A DNA stretch of 64,000 nt from Pseudaminobacter soli (ex Zhang et al. 2022) (lineage in GTDB: Bacteria; Pseudomonadota; Alphaproteobacteria; Rhizobiales; Rhizobiaceae): NCBI RefSeq assembly GCF_014595955.1, contig NZ_JABVCF010000005.1, positions 124,001 through 188,000 on the forward strand, in the 5' to 3' direction. Below, in pieces: positions 7,721-16,165 of the stretch (positions within the stretch are counted from its first letter, which is position 1; every line of letters begins with the position of its first letter). A model generated the notes under the pieces. It worked only from the letters and a program-made list of their open reading frames with translations, ran no database searches and was not told where the DNA came from. A program made the position numbers and the translations under genes.

Positions 7721-8871
7721 GATGGTTCACCCCCTCATGGCAGGTGCTTGTGGCCATCGTGCTGTGTGTCGTCGCGGCGGTACTCGGCCCGGCAAGCGGT
7801 CCTGAAGCTGGCGCGCTGGCCGACCCCACCGCAACCATCATCTATCCGTACTTCACGACCAAGGACTACATCTTCGGCCTGATCTTCCCGGCCGGCGCGA
7901 TCTCGATGATGCGCATCCCCGCGGTCGCTGCCGCTCTCGTGCTTTTCATCGGAGCGCATGGCGCGGCCTGGCTTCTTTTGTCCGGGATTGCCGGTTTCGA
8001 AGGCACGGCGCTTGCACCCTTCTACCTGCTGCTCGCCGCTGCTTGGCTACTCGCCTGGCGCTGCGTGACGATCCTGTCGTCACTGGCGCCCGCCGGACGC
8101 GGAGAGCGCATGCTCCTTCGGCTGCTGATCCCGGCCATCTTCGGCCTTTGGCTGCTCATCATCTGGGAAGCGGTCACGCGCGGCGCTGGGGTCCCCTTCG
8201 TGCTCTTGCCGCCGCCGAGCGCCATTGCTGCGCGCATCGCCAACTCGCTGCCGATCCTAGCCGCCGACGTGAAGCAGACGATCTTGAAGGCGGTGCTTGC
8301 CGGCTATGTGATCGGTTGTGGGGCCGGGCTGGCCGCGGCCATCCTCGCCGACCGCTTCGGCTTCCTGCGCCGCGGCCTCTTGCCGATCGGCAACATGGTA
8401 TCGGCGCTGCCAATCATCGGCATCGCGCCGATCATGGTGATGTGGTTCGGCTTCGACTGGCACTCCAAGGCGGCCGTCGTCGTCGTGATGACCTTCTTCC
8501 CGATGCTGGTGAACACGGTCACCGGGCTCGCCGCCAGCGGCCATATGGAGCGCGACCTGATGCGCACCTACGCCGCGGGCTACTGGCAGACGCTCGTGAA
8601 GCTCAGGCTGCCTGCTGCCGCGCCCTTCATCTTCAATGCTCTGAAGATCAACTCGACGCTTGCCCTTATCGGAGCGATCGTCGCCGAGTTCTTCGGCACG
8701 CCGGTGGTCGGCATGGGCTTCCGCATCTCCACCGAGGTCGGCCGTATGAACATCGACATGGTGTGGGCCGAGATTGCCGTTGCGGCAGTCGCAGGTTCGG
8801 TCTTTTATGGCGTGGTCTCCCTTTTCGAGAGAGCCGCCACGTTTTGGCATCCGTCTGTCCGAGGGGGATAG
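7717..8871 (+). CDS. ABC importer permease 2 with extended N-terminus
   Basis: A 384-residue permease of the same family as its neighbour, with the EAA loop DLMRTYAAGYWQTLVKLRLP. The conserved permease core begins only near residue 130. Before it lies an extra hydrophobic region of about 130 residues with three or four likely membrane segments. The core permeases of this family are usually 250-300 residues, so this is an N-terminal extension. Its start overlaps the permease 1 stop by four bases (ATGA). Confidence 0.88.
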   Translation: MRWFTPSWQVLVAIVLCVVAAVLGPASGPEAGALADPTATIIYPYFTTKDYIFGLIFPAGAISMMRIPAVAAALVLFIGAHGAAWLLLSGIAGFEGTALAPFYLLLAAAWLLAWRCVTILSSLAPAGRGERMLLRLLIPAIFGLWLLIIWEAVTRGAGVPFVLLPPPSAIAARIANSLPILAADVKQTILKAVLAGYVIGCGAGLAAAILADRFGFLRRGLLPIGNMVSALPIIGIAPIMVMWFGFDWHSKAAVVVVMTFFPMLVNTVTGLAASGHMERDLMRTYAAGYWQTLVKLRLPAAAPFIFNALKINSTLALIGAIVAEFFGTPVVGMGFRISTEVGRMNIDMVWAEIAVAAVAGSVFYGVVSLFERAATFWHPSVRGG

Positions 8872-8891
8872 ACCAACCAGAGGGAAGAAGA

Positions 8892-9863
8892 ATGAAGACC
8901 TTCATCATTTCCATGCTGGCGGGGGCGATGTCGCTTGCCGCCGCCCAGGCGCTCGCCGCCGACAAGGTGACGCTGCAGCTCAAATGGGTCGCCCAGTCCC
9001 AGTTCGCGGGCTACTTCGTAGCCAAGGACAAGGGTTTCTACGAGGAGGAGGGCCTCGACGTCGAGATCAAGCCGGGCGGGCCCGACATCGCGCCGGAGCA
9101 GGTCATTGCCGGCGGCGGCGCCGACGTGATCGTCACTTGGATGGCGGCGGCACTCTCCGCCCGCGAGAAGGGCGTGCCGGTGGTCAACATCGCCCAGCCC
9201 TACAAGAAGGCCGGCATGCAACTCGTCTGCCCCAAAGACGGGCCGATCAAGACCGAGGCCGACTTCAAGGGCCACACGCTCGGCGTCTGGTTCTTCGGCA
9301 ATGAATATCCGTTCTATGCCTGGATGAACAAGCTCGGCCTTCCGACCGAAGGCGGGCCGAATGGCGTGACCGTGCTGAAGCAGAGTTTTGACGTACAGCC
9401 GCTCATCCAGAAGCAGGCCGACTGCATCTCCGTCATGACCTACAACGAGTACTGGCAACTGATCGACGCCGGCTACAAGCCAGAGGACCTGATCGTCTTC
9501 AACTACTCGGCCATGGGCAACGACCTGCTCGAGGACGGGCTCTACGCGCTCGAAACCAAGCTGAAGGACCCGGCCTTCGAGGACAAGATGGTGCGGTTCG
9601 TGCGCGCCTCGATGAAGGGCTGGAACTATGCCGTCCAGAACTCGGACGAGGCCGCGGAGATCGTCATGGACAATGGCGGGCAGGACGAGAACCACCAGAA
9701 GCGGATGATGGGCGAGGTTGCCAAGCTGATCGACAATGGCGACGGCAAGCTGAATGAGGCGGCCTACGACCGCACGGCCAAGGCGCTGCTCGACCAAAAG
9801 ATCATCAGCAAGGAGCCCTCCGGCGCTTGGACCAGCGCGATCACCGACAAGGCGATCAAGTAG
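8892..9863 (+). CDS. ABC importer substrate-binding protein, NMT1/THI5 type
   Basis: A 323-residue periplasmic binding protein. A signal peptide covers about residues 1-22 with cleavage after ALA (QALA-ADKV), and there is no lipobox. The mature start VTLQLKWVAQSQFAGYFVA and the following DKGFYEEEGLDVEI are typical of the NMT1/THI5-like group that binds pyrimidine or thiamine-precursor-like ligands. A strong ribosome site (GGGAAGAAG) precedes the ATG at 8892. The frame is open far upstream, but that part overlaps permease 2 and is not coding. A strong terminator follows, closing the operon. Confidence 0.9.
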   Translation: MKTFIISMLAGAMSLAAAQALAADKVTLQLKWVAQSQFAGYFVAKDKGFYEEEGLDVEIKPGGPDIAPEQVIAGGGADVIVTWMAAALSAREKGVPVVNIAQPYKKAGMQLVCPKDGPIKTEADFKGHTLGVWFFGNEYPFYAWMNKLGLPTEGGPNGVTVLKQSFDVQPLIQKQADCISVMTYNEYWQLIDAGYKPEDLIVFNYSAMGNDLLEDGLYALETKLKDPAFEDKMVRFVRASMKGWNYAVQNSDEAAEIVMDNGGQDENHQKRMMGEVAKLIDNGDGKLNEAAYDRTAKALLDQKIISKEPSGAWTSAITDKAIK

Positions 9864-9890
9864 ATCTCGTTACAGCCGTAACCGGTGCGG

Positions 9891-9915
9891 AAGGGGCGGG
9901 CGACCGCCCCTTTTT
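9891..9915 (+). terminator. Intrinsic terminator of the importer operon
   Basis: Stem AAGGGGCGG / CCGCCCCTT with a 4-base GCGA loop, running into five T at 9911-9915. It lies 28 bases after the binding-protein stop. Confidence 0.9.
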
Positions 9916-9933
9916 GCTGATCGAGAAAGAGGA

Positions 9934-10221
9934 TCAGGCCGCCCGAGGCTCGATTTCCGCGATCTCGTCCACTGCAACGGTTGCGAGATCATGGTTTGCC
10001 TGCAGGTTCATCCAGAACTGAGGCGTCGTGTTGAAGTAGCGCGCGAGACGCATGGCCGTGTCGGCCGTTACCGCACGCTTTTCCCGCACCAGCTTCTCGA
10101 TTCTGTCGCGCGGTACGTGCAGCGCCTTGGCCAGTGAGCCTGGCGTGAGGGAATATTCCGGCAAAAACTCCTCTCGCAGTATTTCGCCGGGGTGAACAGG
10201 ACGTGGCCGAAGCTCGCTCAT
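9934..10221 (-). CDS. higA: HigA family antitoxin
   Basis: A 95-residue HTH-XRE antitoxin of the VapI/HigA group. The conserved start RPVHPGEILREEFL is followed by the helix-turn-helix (SLAKALHVPRDRIEKLVREKR) and the family hallmark PQFWMNLQANHDL. The chosen ATG at 10221 gives the usual MSELRPRPVHPGE start, and a longer frame reaches 10269 into higB. HigA neutralises HigB and represses its own operon. The gene lies one base after the higB stop, in the usual toxin-first order of hig systems. Confidence 0.9.
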   Translation of the reverse strand: MSELRPRPVHPGEILREEFLPEYSLTPGSLAKALHVPRDRIEKLVREKRAVTADTAMRLARYFNTTPQFWMNLQANHDLATVAVDEIAEIEPRAA

Positions 10222-10222
10222 C

Positions 10223-10510
10223 TCAGCCTCTATGATAGTCGACAATTTCGACCTCGAAAGCATCTCCATCCTTCCAAACGAAGCACAGCCGCCATTGCTG
10301 GTTGATACGAATGGAGTGCTGGCCTGCCCGATCGCCGCGAAGGAGTTCGAGTTGGTTTGATGGCGGCACCCGCAAGTCTGCCAAACTGGTGGCGGCGTCG
10401 AGTTGTGCCAGCTTCCGCTGCGCTCTCTGGACCAGGTCGGGTGGGAAGCCCTTTTCGGCCGAGCCCCCCCTGATGCCGGGTATCCTCTTGTCCCTCAGCG
10501 ATCGGATCAT
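10223..10510 (-). CDS. higB: HigB/RelE family toxin
   Basis: A 95-residue mRNA interferase-like toxin of the HigB plasmid-maintenance family. The end of the chain, GQHSIRINQQWRLCFVWKDGDAFEVEIVDYH, holds the typical SIRINxQWRxCF segment, and PPDLVQRAQRKLAQLDAA forms the N-terminal helices. HigB toxins cleave mRNA on the ribosome. The ATG has no ribosome site because a perfect inverted repeat ends directly before it. That suggests a leaderless or very short mRNA (see the operator entry). Confidence 0.88.
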   Translation of the reverse strand: MIRSLRDKRIPGIRGGSAEKGFPPDLVQRAQRKLAQLDAATSLADLRVPPSNQLELLRGDRAGQHSIRINQQWRLCFVWKDGDAFEVEIVDYHRG

Positions 10511-10543
10511 TGCAGCCTGTATCTCAAAAGGATACAGGCTGCA
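10511..10543 (-). promoter_or_regulatory. Perfect inverted repeat, probable higBA operator
   Basis: TGCAGCCTGTATC and its exact complement GATACAGGCTGCA flank a 7-base spacer. The repeat fills the space between the ThDP-enzyme stop (10547) and the higB ATG (10510). On the minus strand it contains TTGCAG, then 15 bases, then GATACA, so it may also carry the promoter. No T-tract follows, so a terminator is less likely than an operator. Confidence 0.65.
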
Positions 10544-10546
10544 AGC

Positions 10547-12196
10547 CTATCTCCCCTCCCGGATATCCGTGAGGGTTCGGGTCGGGGTGATCGCCTCCGG
10601 ATCGATCCTCACCTCGATGATCGACGGCTTGCCGCTGGCACGGGCACGTTCGAAGGCGGGGGCGAAGTCTTCTGTGGTCTCGACCGTCTCGCCGTGTCCG
10701 CCATAGGCGCGGGCAAGGGCCGCGAAATCGGGGTTCCTCAGATCGGTGCCGATCACTCGGCCGGGATATTCGCGCTCCTGGTGCATGCGGATCGTGCCGT
10801 AGATGCCGTTGTTGACCACGACGACCGTGATCGGCAGGTCGTACTGCACGGCCGTCGCGAACTCCTGGCCGTTCATCAGGAAGCAGCCGTCGCCGGCGAA
10901 TGCGATCACCTCGCGTTCCGGGAATAGCATCTTGGCGGCAACAGAGGCCGGCACGCCGTAGCCCATAGAGCCCGAGGTAGGGGCAGCTTGGGTGGCGTAT
11001 CGGCGGAATCGGTGGAAGCGATGGATCCAGGTCGCATAATTGCCGGCGCCGTTGGTGAAGATGGCGTCTTCCGGCAGGACCTCTTCCAGATGCTTCATGA
11101 TCCGGCCCATCGCGACCGGACCGGGGCTGGTCTCTGGCGGCGTCGACCAGGCCAGATAGGCGCCGTGCAGCCGCTCGGTCTCGGCCTCCCAGACCGGCGG
11201 AGCCTCGGGCGCGATGTCTGCAAGCGCCTCGGCGAACGCGGCTGCCGACGCATTGATCGCCAATGCTGGCTTGTAGACGCGGCCGAGCTCGTTCGGATCG
11301 GCGTGCACGTGCACCAGCGTCTGGTCGGGGTAGGGGCTCTTCAGCAACGTGTAATCCGACGACGGCATCTCGCTGAAGCGACCGCCGATGAGCAGCACGA
11401 GATCGGCTTCCTTGATGTAGGCGGCGAGCTTCGGATTGGGGCCGATGCCGACATCGCCGGCGTAGCAGGGATGGAGGTGGTCGAACAGCATCTGGCGGCG
11501 GAAGGAGCAGCCGACCGGCAGCGCCCAGGCTTCGGCCGCCTTCTCGATGTCCGACTTCGCCTTGGCGCTCCAGCGTGTGCCGCCAAGGATGGCGATGGGT
11601 CGCTCGGCGTTGGATAGTAACTCCGTCAGCTTGCGCATCTCCGGCTCGCCGGGGCGCGTCTCGACGGGAGTCCAGGCTTGCGCGGCTGGCGCTTCAACCT
11701 CGCTGGTCAGCATGTCCTCCGGCAGGGCGATCACCACCGGACCGGGCCTGCCCGAGGTCGCGACCGAGAAAGCGCGGGTGACGATCTCTGGAATGCGCGC
11801 GGCGTCGTCGATCTCGGTCGCCCATTTCGCCAGCGGCCCGAAGAAGGCGCGGTAGTCCACCTCCTGGAAGGCCTCGCGCTCGCGGATGCCCTGCGCAATC
11901 TGGCCGATGAAGACGATCATCGGCACCGAATCCTGCATGGCGATGTGGATGCCTGCCGACGCGTTGGTGGCTCCCGGCCCGCGCGTCACGAAGCAGATGC
12001 CGGGCCGCCCGGTGAGCCGGCCTTCGCAGTCGGCCATCATCGCCGCGCCGCCTTCCTGCCGGCAGACGACTGTACGGATCGGGGAATCGTGGAGGGCGTC
12101 CAGCACAGCAAGGTAGGATTCGCCCGGCACGCAGAAGATGCGCTCGACCCCGTTCGCCTCGAGCGCCTCGACGATAAGCTGTCCGCCTGTCTTCAT
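10547..12196 (-). CDS. Thiamine-diphosphate enzyme, acetolactate synthase-like
   Basis: A 549-residue ThDP-dependent enzyme with the three-domain POX/ALS layout. The activating glutamate lies in VCRQEGGAAMMAD (near residue 47). The stretch GQIAQGIREREAFQEVD resembles the acetolactate synthase GTDAFQE region. The ThDP/Mg site is GDGCFLMNGQEFATA...VVNN near residues 425-455. No small regulatory subunit lies nearby, so valine synthesis is unlikely. It overlaps the CoA-transferase stop by four bases (ATGA), so the two are translationally coupled. An oxalyl-CoA decarboxylase partner would fit that pairing, but this sequence looks ALS-like, so the substrate is open. Confidence 0.85.
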   Translation of the reverse strand: MKTGGQLIVEALEANGVERIFCVPGESYLAVLDALHDSPIRTVVCRQEGGAAMMADCEGRLTGRPGICFVTRGPGATNASAGIHIAMQDSVPMIVFIGQIAQGIREREAFQEVDYRAFFGPLAKWATEIDDAARIPEIVTRAFSVATSGRPGPVVIALPEDMLTSEVEAPAAQAWTPVETRPGEPEMRKLTELLSNAERPIAILGGTRWSAKAKSDIEKAAEAWALPVGCSFRRQMLFDHLHPCYAGDVGIGPNPKLAAYIKEADLVLLIGGRFSEMPSSDYTLLKSPYPDQTLVHVHADPNELGRVYKPALAINASAAAFAEALADIAPEAPPVWEAETERLHGAYLAWSTPPETSPGPVAMGRIMKHLEEVLPEDAIFTNGAGNYATWIHRFHRFRRYATQAAPTSGSMGYGVPASVAAKMLFPEREVIAFAGDGCFLMNGQEFATAVQYDLPITVVVVNNGIYGTIRMHQEREYPGRVIGTDLRNPDFAALARAYGGHGETVETTEDFAPAFERARASGKPSIIEVRIDPEAITPTRTLTDIREGR

Positions 12197-13365
12197 TTTC
12201 CGGCCTTCTCCAGTTCCGCGAGGATCTCGTCCGTGTGTTCGCCGAGCCACGGCGAGGGGCGATCATAGGCGAGCGGCGTCTCGGACAATACGATTGGCGA
12301 CCTCACCGAGGGCAGGACGTTGCCAATCCTGTCCTCGAGGTCAAGCCGCATGCCGCGCGCTTTGGCCTGCGGGTCGTCGAACATCTCGGCGATCGTATTG
12401 ATCGGGCTTGCCGGAACGCCTTCCTTTTCGAGAGCCGCGAGCAACTCGCTCTTTTGCCATCCAGCGAGCTTCGCCAGCATCGCCTCGCGCAGCGCGACGC
12501 GGTTGGCGACACGCGCGGCATTAGTGGCGAAGTCGGGGTTCTTTCCCAACTCGTCGAGCCCTACCACGGCGCAGAATTTTCGGAACTGGCCATCGTTGCC
12601 GACCGCCAGGATGATGTGGCCGTCTGCCACCGGCAGCACCTCGTAGGGCGCGATGTTCGGATGCGCATTGCCCATACGCGTGGGCGGCTTGCCGGAGACG
12701 AGGAAATTGAGGTTCTGGTTGGCGAGCACCGCGATCTGCGCATCGAACAGCGCCATGTCGATGTGCTGGCCCTCGCCGGTCGCCTCCGCGTGGCGAAGCG
12801 CCGCCTGGATGGCGATGACCGAATAGAGGCCAGTAAAGAGGTCGGTGACGGCGACGCCCACCTTCTGCGGCTCGCCATCCGGCGCGCCGGTGATCGACAT
12901 CAGGCCGGACATGCCCTGGACGATGAAGTCGTAGCCGGCGCGCGGCGCATAGGGCCCGGTCTGGCCGAAGCCGGTGATCGAGCAATAGACGAGTTTTGGG
13001 TTCAACTCGCGAAAGCTCGCATAGTCGAGGCCATATTTCTTCAGCCCGCCGAGCTTGAAGTTCTCGATCAATACGTCCGAGGAGGCCGCCAGCCTGCGGA
13101 TCGTCTCGGCGCCTTCCGGCGTCGAGAAATCCACCACGATCGAGCGTTTTCCGCGGTTGCAGGAGTGGTAATAGGCGGCGGAAAGGTTCTCGCCGTCCTC
13201 CGCGGTCACGAAGGGCGGACCCCACTTGCGCGTGTCGTCGCCTTCCGGGCTTTCGACCTTGATGACGTCGGCGCCGAGATCGGCAAGCAACTGGCCGGCC
13301 CAGGGCCCAGCAAGGATGCGGGCAAGCTCGAGGACGCGGACACCGTGAAGGGGAGGCTTTGACAT
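12193..13365 (-). CDS. CaiB/BaiF family III CoA-transferase
   Basis: A 390-residue family III acyl-CoA transferase. The catalytic aspartate is D175 in VAVTDLFTGLYS, matching Asp169 of formyl-CoA transferase. Other family marks are VLELARILAGPWAGQLLADLG at the start, GADVIKVE, and GYDFIVQGMSGLM. The enzyme swaps CoA between carboxylic acids. The acid pair cannot be read from sequence. It is the first gene of a coupled pair with the ThDP enzyme. Confidence 0.9.
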   Translation of the reverse strand: MSKPPLHGVRVLELARILAGPWAGQLLADLGADVIKVESPEGDDTRKWGPPFVTAEDGENLSAAYYHSCNRGKRSIVVDFSTPEGAETIRRLAASSDVLIENFKLGGLKKYGLDYASFRELNPKLVYCSITGFGQTGPYAPRAGYDFIVQGMSGLMSITGAPDGEPQKVGVAVTDLFTGLYSVIAIQAALRHAEATGEGQHIDMALFDAQIAVLANQNLNFLVSGKPPTRMGNAHPNIAPYEVLPVADGHIILAVGNDGQFRKFCAVVGLDELGKNPDFATNAARVANRVALREAMLAKLAGWQKSELLAALEKEGVPASPINTIAEMFDDPQAKARGMRLDLEDRIGNVLPSVRSPIVLSETPLAYDRPSPWLGEHTDEILAELEKAGK

Positions 13366-13417
13366 GTCGAACCGCTGTTGTCTCGGCCCTCGGCTCTACA
13401 GGGCTTCGGGCACGCTG

Positions 13418-14380
13418 TCACCTCGCCGCGTTCTCTGGCACGGCAGTTCCCATGCGGACCACTTTTGTGGCCCATTTGATGAAGTCGGCGGTGATCTCGT
13501 CGCGGTTGAGGTCGTTCAATCCCTCGTGGCGAGTCTGCGGCCAAGTCCTTGATGTGAGATTCGAAAATCCCATCCGGCGCATGCGCGCTGCGAACTGCTC
13601 AACCGCCTTGCCGAAGTTGGTGGAGGGGTCTGCGCCGCCGCCGACCAGATGGAAGGGCAGGTTCCGCCGTATGGAAGCGAAGTTGCGGTCGTCCGCCCCG
13701 GTAAAGACCATGCGGAAAATATCCTGCCACATCGAGACCGACGGAAGCCAGCCGCAGAGCGAGTCGGCCACATACTTGTCCACCTCGACCTGGTCACGCG
13801 AAAGCCAATCGGCCGAAGTCCTTCGGTTCGGCACCGCGCCATTCCAGGCCTGGAAGGTAAGCCTCGGAACAATGCGAGCGGGCACATCCGCACCGAGCCG
13901 AAAGCGCTCCCAGCCGAGAAGCGCCTGTCCGAGACGGCCGAGCAGCCCCGGCGAGAAATTGGCGTTCCAGATCGCCGCGCCGGCGAGATGGTCCGAGCGC
14001 TTCAGCACCGAATTGAGCGCGACGATGCCGCCCATCGAATGGCCGAAGATGATCAGCGGAAGCCCGGGGTGTTCCTGGGAGATGAAATGATGGACGTGGC
14101 TGACGTCGGCCAACATCTTGTCGACACCGTGCTCTTGCGCGAAGCGTCCCTCAGGCGCGCCCGGTGCGGTGGTTTCGCCGTGCCCGCGATGGTCGTGGGC
14201 GTACACATGGAAGCCGGCGCCTGCCAACGCCTCGGCGAAGCGCGCATAGCGGGCGGCATGCTCGGCGAGGCCGTGATTTATATGGACAACGCCGATTGCG
14301 TGTTCGGCGGCGCGCTTGATGTAAAGATTGAGCTGCGCGCCTGTAGGAGAGAATAGAACGGTCCTCGCGTCGAACGGCAT
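13418..14380 (-). CDS. Alpha/beta hydrolase, lysophospholipase-like (S33)
   Basis: A 320-residue serine hydrolase of the monoacylglycerol lipase/lysophospholipase group. The nucleophile elbow is FGHSMGG (S115), the acid is D251 in GGADPSTN, and the histidine is H285 in RHEGLND. The oxyanion region HGLAEHAARYARFAE and the DHRGHGET segment are typical of this subgroup. There is no signal peptide, so it is cytosolic. It lies 52 bases upstream of the CoA-transferase on the same strand and could be co-transcribed. Confidence 0.88.
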   Translation of the reverse strand: MPFDARTVLFSPTGAQLNLYIKRAAEHAIGVVHINHGLAEHAARYARFAEALAGAGFHVYAHDHRGHGETTAPGAPEGRFAQEHGVDKMLADVSHVHHFISQEHPGLPLIIFGHSMGGIVALNSVLKRSDHLAGAAIWNANFSPGLLGRLGQALLGWERFRLGADVPARIVPRLTFQAWNGAVPNRRTSADWLSRDQVEVDKYVADSLCGWLPSVSMWQDIFRMVFTGADDRNFASIRRNLPFHLVGGGADPSTNFGKAVEQFAARMRRMGFSNLTSRTWPQTRHEGLNDLNRDEITADFIKWATKVVRMGTAVPENAAR

Positions 14381-14512
14381 TTTTCTCCCCTCTGCCGCTT
14401 CAGATCAAATCCAGCGGCTTCGCCCAACAAACCGGCGGGTGCCACTTCCCCTTTCGCCCCGCATCCCTTACATAGCGGCCAACTCCCGAACACCCTTAGA
14501 AGGTCCGCGCGC

Positions 14513-16162
14513 GTGGCACGCCAGTTCATTTATCACATGTCCGGCCTCAGCAAGGCCTATGGCACCAAGAAGGTGCTGGAGAACATCAATCTTTCCTTCT
14601 ACCCCGACGCCAAGATCGGCATCCTCGGCCCCAACGGCTCGGGTAAGTCCACCATCCTCAGGATCATGGCCGGGCTGGACAAGGAATATTCCGGCGAGGC
14701 CTGGCTGGCCGAGGGCGCCACTGTCGGCTACCTCGCGCAGGAACCGCATCTCGACCCGGCCAAGACCGTGTTCGAGAACGTCATGGAAGGCGTGGCGAAG
14801 AAGACCGCCATCATCGAGCGCTACAACGAACTGATGATGAACTACTCCGACGAGACGGCCGAAGAATCCGCCCGGCTCCAGGACGAGATGGACCGCCTCA
14901 ATCTCTGGGACCTGGAACAGCAGGTCGAGATGGCGATGGACGCCCTGCAGTGCCCGCCCGGCGACGCGGACGTCAACAACCTGTCCGGCGGCGAGCGCCG
15001 CCGCGTGGCGCTCTGCCGGCTTCTGCTGGAGCAGCCCGACTTGCTTCTCCTCGACGAGCCGACCAACCACCTCGACGCCGAGACCACGTCGTGGCTGGAA
15101 AAGCACCTGCGCGACTATCCCGGCTCGGTGCTGATCATCACCCACGACCGCTACTTCCTCGACAACGTCACCGGCTGGATCCTCGAACTCGATCGTGGCC
15201 GCGGCATCCCCTATGAGGGCAACTACACCAAATATCTCGATGCCAAGGCCAAGCGCCTGATCCAGGAAGGCCGCGAGGACGACGCCCGCCAGAAGGCGAT
15301 CTGGCGCGAGCGCGAGTGGATCGCCTCATCGCCCAAGGCGCGCCAGACCAAGTCGAAGGCCCGCATCAAGGCCTACGAGGATCTCGTCGAGCAGGCGCAG
15401 AACCGCAAGCCGACCGACACACAGATCGTCATCCCCGCTGGCGAGCGGCTCGGCAATGTCGTGATCGAGGTCGAGGGCCTGACCAAGGGCTTCTCCGACG
15501 AGGTGCTGATCGAGGACCTCTCCTTCAAGCTGCCGCCGGGTGGCATCGTCGGCGTGATCGGCCCGAACGGCGCCGGCAAGACGACGCTGTTCCGCATGAT
15601 CACCGGTTTCGAGAAGCCGGATGCCGGCTCGATCCGCGTCGGCGAGACCGTCAGGCTCGGCTATGTCGACCAGAACCGCGACGCGCTCGATCCCAACAAG
15701 ACCGTCTGGGAGGAGATCTCCGGCGGCGCCGAGGTCATCAAGCTCGGCAAGTTCGAGGTGAATTCACGCGCCTACTGCTCGTCGTTCAACTTCCGGGGCG
15801 GCGACCAGCAGCAGAAGGTCGGCAGCCTCTCGGGCGGTCAGCGCAACCGCGTGCACCTCGCCAAGATGCTCAAGAACGGCGGCAACGTGCTGCTCCTCGA
15901 CGAGCCGACCAACGACCTCGATACCGAGACGCTCGGCGCTCTGGAAGACGCGCTCGAGGCCTATGCCGGCTGTGCGGTCATCATCAGCCACGACCGAATG
16001 TTCCTCGACCGCATGGCCACCCACATGCTGGCCTTCGAAGGCGACGCGCATGTCGAGTGGTTCGAGGGCAACTTCGAGGAGTACGAGAAGGACAAGGCAC
16101 GCCGCCTCGGCCCCGAGGCGCTCGTCCCGCACCGCATGACGCACAAGCGGCTGACGCGTTAA
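14513..16162 (+). CDS. ettA: ABC-F translation factor EttA
   Basis: A 549-residue soluble twin-ATPase protein. Walker A sites are GPNGSGKST (39-47) and GPNGAGKTT (about 351-359). The signatures are LSGGERRRVAL and LSGGQRNRVHL. The Walker B boxes LLLLDEPTNHLD and LLLDEPTNDLD are followed by THDRYFLDNV and SHDRMFLDRM. The linker with SSPKARQTKSKARI and the arm are of the EttA type. EttA binds the ribosomal E site and gates the first steps of elongation according to energy state. The start is a GTG with AGAAGG nine bases upstream. Confidence 0.93.
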   Translation: MARQFIYHMSGLSKAYGTKKVLENINLSFYPDAKIGILGPNGSGKSTILRIMAGLDKEYSGEAWLAEGATVGYLAQEPHLDPAKTVFENVMEGVAKKTAIIERYNELMMNYSDETAEESARLQDEMDRLNLWDLEQQVEMAMDALQCPPGDADVNNLSGGERRRVALCRLLLEQPDLLLLDEPTNHLDAETTSWLEKHLRDYPGSVLIITHDRYFLDNVTGWILELDRGRGIPYEGNYTKYLDAKAKRLIQEGREDDARQKAIWREREWIASSPKARQTKSKARIKAYEDLVEQAQNRKPTDTQIVIPAGERLGNVVIEVEGLTKGFSDEVLIEDLSFKLPPGGIVGVIGPNGAGKTTLFRMITGFEKPDAGSIRVGETVRLGYVDQNRDALDPNKTVWEEISGGAEVIKLGKFEVNSRAYCSSFNFRGGDQQQKVGSLSGGQRNRVHLAKMLKNGGNVLLLDEPTNDLDTETLGALEDALEAYAGCAVIISHDRMFLDRMATHMLAFEGDAHVEWFEGNFEEYEKDKARRLGPEALVPHRMTHKRLTR

Positions 16163-16165
16163 CGC

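Noticed and set aside
8043-8891. Upstream extension of the binding-protein frame
   Set aside because: It overlaps permease 2 in another frame. The signal peptide and ribosome site fix the start at 8892.
10511-10543. Inverted repeat read as a terminator of the ThDP gene
   Set aside because: The arms fit, but no T-tract follows on the minus strand and the repeat ends at the higB ATG. An operator is the better reading, though a double role is not excluded.
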